Positions 55,384 to 62,107 of a DNA stretch of 64,000 bases are shown here, piece by piece. Below the pieces are notes generated by a model. That model had not been told where the DNA came from. It saw only the letters and a program-made list of their open reading frames with translations, and searched no databases. Source of the DNA: Seohaeicola_A nanhaiensis (lineage in GTDB: Bacteria > Pseudomonadota > Alphaproteobacteria > Rhodobacterales > Rhodobacteraceae). The stretch spans positions 806,001 to 870,000 of the forward strand of contig NZ_JBHSGI010000002.1 of the NCBI RefSeq assembly GCF_042654245.1, read 5' to 3'. The translations under genes and the position numbers were made by a program. Every line of letters starts with the position of its first letter. The stretch's first letter is position 1.

Positions 55384-55986
55384 ATGGGCGGTTTGGGTAG
55401 CGGGCGGCGCTGGCATGTTGGGGCCAAGAGTACTACGGATGATTTCAGAGCGCTCGACGTGCGGCGCTGGTCGCGGGAGGGGCTATTGAAGCCGGGTTCG
55501 GCATTCCGTTGGAGCTGGCAGATCGACGGCGAGACGGTCGCCACGATCAACGCTAGAGCAGAGAGCGGGCGCGTAGTGTTGAATTATCGCCATCGAAGCT
55601 ACGGCGAGGAATGGGTGCATGAGGATTACCCCATCGCACTGACAATAACGGACTGCCACATCGGCGGAGTGCGCCAATGGTTCCTTTGCCCAGCGCACGG
55701 CTGCGGGCGTCGGGTGGCAAAACTATACGGCGGCACCATCTTTGCCTGTCGCCAGTGTCACCGGCTGGCCTATCCATCACAACGCGAAGGCTATCACGAC
55801 CGCGCTGGGCGTATGGCTGAGAGGATACGTGCTAAACTGGACTGGACACCGGGAACAGCGAACGGCCATGGCCTAAAGCCCAAAGGCATGCACTGGCGGA
55901 CATTCGACCGGCTGGTCCGAAAGCACGACGCATTAGACCAAGCCTCTTGGGCGGCATTCCTGTTCAAATTTGGCGAGTATCTCTAA
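55384..55986 (+). CDS. Zinc-ribbon protein of phage-like islands
   Basis: 200 residues. MGGLGSGRRWHVGAKSTTDD with GGAGG just upstream sets the start. LCPAHGCGRRVAKLYGG (about 108-124) and FACRQCHRLAYPSQREGYHD (about 127-146) give two Cys pairs spaced as a zinc ribbon. The family occurs in prophages and genomic islands; function unknown. It is the last gene before the right attachment site, reading toward the tRNA gene. Confidence 0.7.
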   Translation: MGGLGSGRRWHVGAKSTTDDFRALDVRRWSREGLLKPGSAFRWSWQIDGETVATINARAESGRVVLNYRHRSYGEEWVHEDYPIALTITDCHIGGVRQWFLCPAHGCGRRVAKLYGGTIFACRQCHRLAYPSQREGYHDRAGRMAERIRAKLDWTPGTANGHGLKPKGMHWRTFDRLVRKHDALDQASWAAFLFKFGEYL

Positions 55987-56102
55987 TCGCTATTCCTGCT
56001 TTCAGAAACGGCCAGCAGGGAAACTTAGGGGGATATAAGGGTGGATAAGCCGCCGAGCTTTTCCGTCAACCGCTTGATAAATATAGCCAAACTGCTATTA
56101 TT

Positions 56103-56118
56103 TGGTGCCCAGGAGAGG
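56103..56118. repeat. Right attachment-site core (attR) in tRNA-Leu 3' end
   Basis: Second copy of the 16-base repeat at 50766-50781. On the minus strand it is the terminal acceptor stem and CCA of the tRNA-Leu gene. Confidence 0.85.
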
Positions 56119-56189
56119 ACTCGAACCTCCACGACCTTTCGGCCACTGGTACCTGAAACCAGCGCGTCTACCAATTCCGCCACCTGGGC
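56103..56189 (-). tRNA. tRNA-Leu (anticodon CAG)
   Basis: Read on the minus strand: acceptor GCCCAGG (56189-56183) pairs with CCTGGGC, followed by A and an encoded CCA at 56105-56103. The anticodon arm is CTGGT-TTCAGGT-ACCAG, giving anticodon CAG for CUG codons. A long variable arm (TGGCCGAAAGGTCG region) is typical of leucine tRNAs, and the T arm has GGTTCGAGTCC. Its 3' end is the integration target of the adjacent element. Confidence 0.95.
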
Positions 56190-56384
56190 ACAGGCTTGCG
56201 TGGAGGGGCATGTATCGCCGGTGCGCGGGGCTGTCAACGGGGGGAGTGAAGAAAGATTTCAATTGCTTCGCCGGGCGGCATCGGGGCGGTGTTTCGGCCC
56301 CGCGGGGCGCAGCGGCGCTCTGCCGCCTTGTCGTCGCGCGCGGGCGGGGCTAATGAGGGTCTGGGACCGGTCCGGAGGCTTAAG

Positions 56385-57374
56385 ATGTCGAAACTTGTCA
56401 CCATTTACGGCGGCTCAGGCTTTGTCGGGCGCTATGTGGCGCGCCGCATGGCCAAGGCGGGCTGGCGCGTGCGCGTCGCGGTGCGCCGTCCGAACGAGGC
56501 GATGTTCGTGCGCCCCTATGGCGTTGTCGGGCAGGTGGAGCCGGTGCTGTGCAACATCCGGGACGATGCCTCGGTGGCCGCCGCGATGGCCGGCGCGGAT
56601 GCGGTGGTGAACTGCGTCGGCATCCTGAGCGAATCCGGGGCCAATACATTCGACGCCGTGCAGGACGAGGGCGCGGGCCGGGTCGCGCGGCTGGCCCGGG
56701 CGGCCGGTGTGGCGCATCTGGTGCATCTGTCGGCCATCGGCGCCGACCCGGAGGCCGAGAGCGAATACGGACGCACCAAGGCCGCGGGCGAAGCTGCGGT
56801 GCTGGCCCATTTCCCGGGTGCGGTGATCCTGCGCCCGTCGATCATCTTCGGGCCGGAGGACGAATTCTTCAACCGCTTCGCGGGCATGACCCGGATGGGA
56901 CCGTTCCTGCCGGTGGTGGCGAGCCAGACGAAATTCCAGCCGGTCTATGTCGATGACGTGGCCCAGGCCGCCGTCATGGGCGCCGAGGGCGCGGCGGCGC
57001 CGGGCATCTATGAACTGGGCGGGCCGGAGGTTCTGACCTTCCGGCAGATGATGGAGCGGATGCTGCAGGTGATTCACCGCCGCCGGGTGCTGGTGCCGGT
57101 GCCGGGGTTCGTCGCGTCGATCCTCGCCTTCTGTTTCGACATGCTGCAGGCGGTGACTCTGGGCCTGGTGTCCAATCCGGTGGTGACGCGGGATCAGCTG
57201 AAATCGCTGGGGCGCGACAATGTCGCGACCGGTCAGGCGCCGGGGCTTGAAGCGCTGGGTATCCAGCCCACGTCGCTGGAGTCGGTGCTGCCGGATTACC
57301 TGTGGCGGTTCCGGCCCTCGGGGCAATACGACGCGATCAAGGATTCGGCCCGCAACCTGCGCAAGGCCGACTGA
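56385..57374 (+). CDS. NDUFA9-like NAD(P)-binding protein (complex I-associated SDR)
   Basis: 329 residues. N-terminal Rossmann motif VTIYGGSGFVGRYVARRMAK (about 5-24). Further SDR blocks are ADAVVNCVGIL (about 72-82), HLVHLSAIGADPEAESEYGR with the extended-SDR Tyr region, and KAAGEAAVL. The length and VILRPSIIFGPEDEFFNRFA block match the NDUFA9/atypical SDR group, which binds NADPH and is linked to respiratory complex I assembly. CGGAGG seven bases upstream fixes the ATG at 56385. The uppP gene starts three bases downstream of its stop. Confidence 0.87.
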   Translation: MSKLVTIYGGSGFVGRYVARRMAKAGWRVRVAVRRPNEAMFVRPYGVVGQVEPVLCNIRDDASVAAAMAGADAVVNCVGILSESGANTFDAVQDEGAGRVARLARAAGVAHLVHLSAIGADPEAESEYGRTKAAGEAAVLAHFPGAVILRPSIIFGPEDEFFNRFAGMTRMGPFLPVVASQTKFQPVYVDDVAQAAVMGAEGAAAPGIYELGGPEVLTFRQMMERMLQVIHRRRVLVPVPGFVASILAFCFDMLQAVTLGLVSNPVVTRDQLKSLGRDNVATGQAPGLEALGIQPTSLESVLPDYLWRFRPSGQYDAIKDSARNLRKAD

Positions 57375-57377
57375 AGC

Positions 57378-58181
57378 GTGACCGAACATACCCTGCTTGT
57401 GTCGCTGGTCCTTGGCCTGATCGAGGGCCTGACCGAGTTCATTCCCGTGTCGTCGACCGGGCACCTGTTGCTGGCCGGGCATTTCCTGGGCTTCGAGAGC
57501 GCGGGGAAGACATTCGAGGTGGTGATCCAGCTGGGGGCCGTGCTGGCGATCCTGACGGTCTATTCCGCCAAGCTGGTCGGGGTCTTCACCGCGGCGCCGC
57601 ACGATCCGGCGGCGCGGCGGTTCATCCTGTCGGTGCTGGTAGCCTTCCTGCCGGCGGTGGTGGTCGGGGTGCTGGCGCATGACTTCATCAAGACGGTGCT
57701 CTTCGAGACGCCAAAGCTGATCGCGGTGATGCTGATCCTGGGCGGGCTGGTGCTGCTGGTGATCGACCGCATCGCCCCTGCCCCGCGCCATGACGACGCG
57801 ATGCGCCTGCCGCTGGGCATAGCCTTTGCCATCGGGGTGATCCAGTGCCTGGCGATGATCCCGGGCGTGTCGCGCAGCGGGGCGACCATCGTGGGTGCCC
57901 TGTCGCTGGGGGCGAGCCGGCGGGCGGCGGCGGAGTTTTCGTTCTTCCTGTCGATGCCGACCATGGCGGGCGCCTTTGCCTATGACCTGTACAAATCGCG
58001 GCACATGCTGGATGCGGGTGCCGTAAACGAGATCATTGTCGGATTCATTGCGGCCTTCGTGGCAGCGGTTCTCGTCGTACGCTGGCTGTTGGGCTATGTT
58101 AGCCGCAACGGGTTTGCGGTCTTCGGATGGTGGCGAATCATCGTCGGAAGCGTCGCACTGGTCGCGCTTTCGGTCGCCTGA
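57378..58181 (+). CDS. uppP: Undecaprenyl-diphosphatase (bacitracin resistance protein)
   Basis: 267 residues, about eight membrane helices, GTG start. The two active-site motifs are present: EGLTEFIPVSSTGHLLLAGH (about 17-36) and MIPGVSRSGATIVGALSLGA (about 161-180). It dephosphorylates undecaprenyl diphosphate at the membrane to recycle the lipid carrier for peptidoglycan and other envelope polymers. Co-transcribed with the NDUFA9-like gene. Confidence 0.95.
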   Translation: MTEHTLLVSLVLGLIEGLTEFIPVSSTGHLLLAGHFLGFESAGKTFEVVIQLGAVLAILTVYSAKLVGVFTAAPHDPAARRFILSVLVAFLPAVVVGVLAHDFIKTVLFETPKLIAVMLILGGLVLLVIDRIAPAPRHDDAMRLPLGIAFAIGVIQCLAMIPGVSRSGATIVGALSLGASRRAAAEFSFFLSMPTMAGAFAYDLYKSRHMLDAGAVNEIIVGFIAAFVAAVLVVRWLLGYVSRNGFAVFGWWRIIVGSVALVALSVA

Positions 58182-58220
58182 CGCACGGTTAGGTAAACTA
58201 AGCTGACATAATTTCAGTCG

Positions 58221-58285
58221 CGGAGGAGCTTTTCTCCGCCCGACGGAGAGATATTTCCGTATTTAGGTCAGTATTGCTGACTTTT
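58221..58285 (+). promoter_or_regulatory. Paired inverted repeats upstream of gltD
   Basis: CGGAG (58221-58225) pairs with CTCCG (58234-58238). GTCAG (58267-58271) pairs with CTGAC (58277-58281), which is followed by TTTT. The second could be a weak terminator after uppP or a leader element controlling gltD. Neither is strong. Confidence 0.35.
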
Positions 58286-58345
58286 AATCTCTCGCGCAGC
58301 ATTTTATCAAGGCGCACCGTGCGGTACCGGGAAAGGGATGGCCAG

Positions 58346-59785
58346 ATGGCAAAGGAACGGATGCTGAAGTTTGTGGCATTGGGTCGTGAAATGCCGGTTA
58401 AGCGTCCGGCCGAGGACCGCGCCCACGACTTCCACGAGATCTATGCCGAATATGCCGCCGCGAAGGCGGAGGAGCAGGCCAGCCGGTGCAGCCAGTGCGG
58501 CGTGCCCTATTGCCAGAGCCATTGCCCGTTGCAGAACAACATTCCCGACTGGTTGCGGCTGACCGCGCAGGGCCGGCTGCAGGAGGCCTATGAGGTCAGC
58601 CAGGCGACCAATACCTTCCCCGAGATCTGCGGCCGCATCTGCCCGCAGGACCGGCTGTGCGAAGGCAACTGCGTAATCGAGCAGTCGGGGCATGGCACCG
58701 TGACCATCGGCTCGGTCGAGAAATACATCACCGATACCGCCTGGGAGAAAGGCTGGGTCAAGCCCGCCGCGCCCGCGGTCGAGCGGAGCGAGAGCGTCGG
58801 CATCATCGGCGCCGGGCCGGGCGGCCTGGCCGCGGCGGACATGCTGCGGCGGGCGGGCGTGCAGGTCACGGTCTATGACCGCTATGACCGCGCGGGCGGG
58901 CTGATGACCTATGGCATTCCGGGCTTCAAGCTGGAGAAGGACATCGTGATGCGCCGCAACCAGCAGCTGGAAGCGGGCGGCGTGACCTTCCGGACCAATT
59001 GCGATGTGGGCGTGAACATCTCGTTTGCCGAGATCCGGGCAGCCCATGATGCGGTGATCATCGCCACCGGAGTCTACAAGTCACGCGATCTGGGCGGGCC
59101 TGGCAGCGGGGCGCAGGGGATCGAGCGGGCGATCGACTATCTGACCGCGTCGAACCGCAAGAGCTTTGGCGACGCGGTGGAGGACTTCGATTCGGGCCGG
59201 CTGAATGCCGAGGGCAAGCGCGTGGTGGTGATCGGCGGCGGCGACACGGCGATGGACTGCGTGCGCACGGCGATCCGGCAGGGTGCGACCAGCGTCAAGT
59301 GCCTGTATCGGCGCGACCGGGCGAACATGCCGGGCAGCCAGCGCGAGGTGCAGAACGCCGAGGAAGAGGGCGTGGTCTTTGAATGGCTGAGCGCGCCGAA
59401 GGGCTTTACCGACAAGGGCGGCAAGGTCAGCGGCGTGATGGTGCAGAAGATGCGGCTGGGCAAGCCCGACGCGACCGGCCGGCAGGCGCCCGAGGTGATC
59501 GAGGGGGCCGACTATGTCGAGGAAGCCGATCTGGTGATCAAGGCGCTGGGGTTCGAGCCCGAGGATCTGCCGGCGCTGTGGGACGAACCCGCGCTGACGG
59601 TCACGCGCTGGGGCACCGTGCGGGCCGAATTCACCAGCGGCAAGACCGACCTGCCGGGCGTCTATGCGGTGGGCGATATCGTGCGCGGGGCCTCTCTGGT
59701 GGTCTGGGCGATCCGGGACGGCCGCGATTGCGCGGCGGCGATCCTGCGGGAGATGGCGGGCGATGCGGTTCTTGCTGCGGAGTAG
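58346..59785 (+). CDS. gltD: Glutamate synthase (NADPH) small subunit
   Basis: 479 residues. N-terminal iron-sulfur region CSQCGVPYCQSHCPLQNNIP (about 49-68) with further Cys in ICGRICPQDRLCEGNC. FAD-binding GIIGAGPGGLAAADMLRRAG (about 153-172) and NADPH-binding VVVIGGGDTAMDCVRTA (about 293-309) follow. It passes electrons from NADPH to the large subunit, which makes glutamate from glutamine and 2-oxoglutarate. ATG 58346 follows GAAAGGGA. Its partner gltB starts 2.3 kb downstream, after five intervening genes on the same strand. Confidence 0.95.
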   Translation: MAKERMLKFVALGREMPVKRPAEDRAHDFHEIYAEYAAAKAEEQASRCSQCGVPYCQSHCPLQNNIPDWLRLTAQGRLQEAYEVSQATNTFPEICGRICPQDRLCEGNCVIEQSGHGTVTIGSVEKYITDTAWEKGWVKPAAPAVERSESVGIIGAGPGGLAAADMLRRAGVQVTVYDRYDRAGGLMTYGIPGFKLEKDIVMRRNQQLEAGGVTFRTNCDVGVNISFAEIRAAHDAVIIATGVYKSRDLGGPGSGAQGIERAIDYLTASNRKSFGDAVEDFDSGRLNAEGKRVVVIGGGDTAMDCVRTAIRQGATSVKCLYRRDRANMPGSQREVQNAEEEGVVFEWLSAPKGFTDKGGKVSGVMVQKMRLGKPDATGRQAPEVIEGADYVEEADLVIKALGFEPEDLPALWDEPALTVTRWGTVRAEFTSGKTDLPGVYAVGDIVRGASLVVWAIRDGRDCAAAILREMAGDAVLAAE

Positions 59786-59890
59786 GCACATCCCGTGCAC
59801 AACCCGTGCAGCGCCTGTGCACCGCCGCAGTGCAGCGCCGGTCCGGGGGTGTCGAGGGCAGGTCAGCGGTGCTGACCTTTGGGTGACGGC

Positions 59891-60295
59891 GTGAGCGGGC
59901 GCGCGGGCGGCTGCCTGTGCGGGGCCGTGCGCTATAGGCTGCGCGCGGCGCCCGAACAGTTCGGCGCCTGCCACTGCACCATCTGCCAGCGGATCAGCGG
60001 CGGCGTTAACCTGTCGTTCAATGTCGCTGCGGAAGATATCGACGTCACCGGCCTGGAGGCGGTGCGGACCTATCGCTCGTCCGACTGGGCGGAGCGGTCG
60101 TTCTGCGGCACCTGCGGGGCGAACCTGTGGTATCGCGGGCTGGGCGAGGGCGCGGGCTATTCGCTGGGCCTGGGCACGCTGGACGACAAGAGCGGCATGG
60201 TGCTGGAGCGCGAGATCTGCATCGAGAGCAAGCCCGACACCTATGCGCTGGCGGGGGATCATCCCCGGCTGACGAGCGGGGAGGCCTTTGCATGA
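59891..60295 (+). CDS. GFA-family zinc protein, copy 1
   Basis: 134 residues from a GTG at 59891. GGCLCGAVRYRLRA (about 6-19), GACHCTICQRISGG (about 27-40) and RSFCGTCGANLWYR (about 70-83) supply the seven-cysteine zinc pattern of the Gfa/CENP-V family. The family was named for S-hydroxymethyl-glutathione synthase, but most members have no proven activity. First of three paralogues; it overlaps the next by four bases. Confidence 0.9.
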   Translation: MSGRAGGCLCGAVRYRLRAAPEQFGACHCTICQRISGGVNLSFNVAAEDIDVTGLEAVRTYRSSDWAERSFCGTCGANLWYRGLGEGAGYSLGLGTLDDKSGMVLEREICIESKPDTYALAGDHPRLTSGEAFA

Positions 60296-60732
60296 CCACG
60301 CGGACCGGGCAATGCATGTGCGGCGCGGTGAGCTTCACCGCCGAGGACGTGCCCGACACCTATGGCGCATGCCATTGCGAGATGTGCCGGCGCTGGACCG
60401 GTTCGGCGCTGGTGGCGGTCACGGTGCCGGCGGCGGGGATCCGCTGGACCGGCGAGGCGCATATCAAGGTGCTGCATTCCTCGGACTGGGCGGAACGCGC
60501 CTGGTGCCAGCGCTGCGGATCGGGGCTGTATTACCACGTCACCGCCGAGGGGCCGATGTCGGACAACTACGAGATCCCGGTGGGGCTGTTCGACGATGCC
60601 AGCGGCATGACGCTGGTGAGCGAGATCTACATCGACCACAAGATGCCCGGCTGGGAGATTGGTGGCGATCACAAGCGGCTGAGCCGGAGCGAGATCCTGG
60701 CCGAGTTCGGGATACCGGAGGACGGGTTGTGA
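60292..60732 (+). CDS. GFA-family zinc protein, copy 2
   Basis: 146 residues. GQCMCGAVSFTAEDV (about 6-20), GACHCEMCRRWTGS (about 25-38) and RAWCQRCGSGLYYHV (about 68-82) are the zinc-binding blocks. Start ATG overlaps the previous stop (ATGA). Differs from copy 1 over most of its length, so it is an old duplication. Confidence 0.9.
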   Translation: MTTRTGQCMCGAVSFTAEDVPDTYGACHCEMCRRWTGSALVAVTVPAAGIRWTGEAHIKVLHSSDWAERAWCQRCGSGLYYHVTAEGPMSDNYEIPVGLFDDASGMTLVSEIYIDHKMPGWEIGGDHKRLSRSEILAEFGIPEDGL

Positions 60733-60973
60733 GGTGGGTGCAGGCAGCACGGCGCGCCCTTCGCGCGGAACGAGGCGGCGAAGCCGCCGCCGCGCGGCGC
60801 CCGACCGCCCCCCGGGCGGGCGCTTTTGCGAGGTTGCCGCGCGTACGGGCGTCAGAGGTCGTTGGCGCCATAAAAGTGCTGACCTCAGCCGGTGGCGCGC
60901 CCACCCGCGGTCGGGCGCCGCGCGGCTGGTGTGACGCTCTGGGTCATTTCGGCCTGGTCGGTGAGGCGTTGGC

Positions 60974-61399
60974 ATGAGCAAGGTTCAGCATGGCCGCTGT
61001 CTCTGCGGGGCTGTCACAGTCGAGGCGGTGCTGTCGGACGAGATGGGCGCGTGTTTCTGCGACAAATGCGTGCGCTGGAGCGGGTCGGCGATGATCGGGG
61101 TGGATGCCGAGGTCGGCTCGGTTGTGGTGACTGGGCCGGTGAAGACCTACCGGTCGTCCTCTTTCGCCGAACGGGCCTGGTGCGATACCTGCGGGTCAAA
61201 CCTGTGGATCCGCGACGACGGCAAGCAGTACGAACTGATGCCGGGGCTGTTCCCCAATGCCGGCGGGGCGCGGCTGACCCATGTGGTCTATGCCGACCGC
61301 GCGCCGGATGGCTGGAATTACGCGGGCGACCTGAAACGGGTCAGCGCGCAGGACTATGAGACAAGCAACCCATTCGTTCCCGAGGGAGAGACGCCATGA
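60974..61399 (+). CDS. GFA-family zinc protein, copy 3
   Basis: 141 residues. GRCLCGAVTVEAVL, GACFCDKCVRWSGS (the usual His of CHC is Phe here) and RAWCDTCGSNLWIR are the cysteine blocks. It is separated from copy 2 by 241 bases of GC-rich, non-coding, hairpin-prone sequence, and overlaps the DUF4328 gene by four bases. Confidence 0.9.
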   Translation: MSKVQHGRCLCGAVTVEAVLSDEMGACFCDKCVRWSGSAMIGVDAEVGSVVVTGPVKTYRSSSFAERAWCDTCGSNLWIRDDGKQYELMPGLFPNAGGARLTHVVYADRAPDGWNYAGDLKRVSAQDYETSNPFVPEGETP

Positions 61400-62094
61400 G
61401 CGCTCCGCGGAAAACCTACGACCTGCGCATCACCGGGCGCTGGGTGGTGGGCTTGCTGTGGGCGTCGATCCTGCTCGACGTGGCGCTGCTGCTTGTTACC
61501 GTCTGGCTGTATTCCAGTCTCAACGGGTTCGAGAATGGGCGGCTGGACCAATCGGAAGCCGAGGCTGCGTTCGTGGCAATCGGTAACATCCAGAAACTGG
61601 CCTATCTCATCGCTGTTGCGATTTCGGTGATCTGCATCGTCGTTTCTTGCATGTGGATCTATCGTGCAGCGCACAACGCGGGCGGGATCGCGCCGACCGA
61701 AAAGCGGATCAAGCCCGGCTGGGCCGTGGGTTGGTTTTTCATACCGGTTGCCAACCTGTGGAAGCCCTACCAGTCCATACGCCAGACCTGGAACACCACG
61801 TTCGATCCCTCGGGGGACATGAACCGCCCCGGTCCTTCCGTTCTGGCGTGGTGGTGGGTCACCTGGATCGTGTCGAACATTCTGTCGAATGTTTCCATAC
61901 GTCAGGAAAGGCTTGCCGAAACTCTGGTGGACTTCAAGATTTTGACGTTCATCGACATGGCATTTTTTCCCATCACTATCATATCGACTCTGCTTTTCCT
62001 GCGGATCGTCAGAGCGATCACCTCAGGTCAGGTCGCGGTCCTGAACACCCCGACCTTTGGCGCAACCGCGCCCGTTCCGACACCTAGCGCATAG
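61396..62094 (+). CDS. DUF4328 membrane protein
   Basis: 232 residues. Four or five membrane helices: VVGLLWASILLDVALLLVTV (about 17-36), LAYLIAVAISVICIVVSCMW (about 70-89), WWWVTWIVSNILSNV and IDMAFFPITIISTLLFLRIV near the end. WIYRAAHNA and RIKPGWAVGWFFIPVANLWK (about 109-128) form the DUF4328 signature. Function unknown. Coupled to the third GFA gene and 13 bases from gltB. Confidence 0.85.
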   Translation: MSAPRKTYDLRITGRWVVGLLWASILLDVALLLVTVWLYSSLNGFENGRLDQSEAEAAFVAIGNIQKLAYLIAVAISVICIVVSCMWIYRAAHNAGGIAPTEKRIKPGWAVGWFFIPVANLWKPYQSIRQTWNTTFDPSGDMNRPGPSVLAWWWVTWIVSNILSNVSIRQERLAETLVDFKILTFIDMAFFPITIISTLLFLRIVRAITSGQVAVLNTPTFGATAPVPTPSA

Positions 62095-62107
62095 AGAGGA
62101 TCTCAAG

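Larger units (their letters stand above)
50766..56118. mobile_element. Integrative element in tRNA-Leu, about 5.3 kb
   Basis: Bounded by 16-base direct repeats (50766 and 56103). The right copy completes an intact tRNA-Leu gene, the standard outcome of site-specific integration at a tRNA 3' end. A tyrosine integrase starts 145 bases inside the left repeat and reads inward. Contents: integrase, small hypothetical, AlpA-like excisionase, four small rightward genes including a wHTH-like protein, then leftward hypotheticals including a Rap1a/Tai-like protein, and a zinc-ribbon protein. No capsid, portal or conjugation genes are seen, so it is a satellite-like or degraded element. Several stretches are visibly more A/T-rich than the flanks. 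Confidence 0.85.

Noticed and set aside
60733..60973. A further small gene between GFA copies 2 and 3
   Set aside because: No start with a ribosome site; the sequence is GC-rich inverted repeats and the frames have shadow composition.
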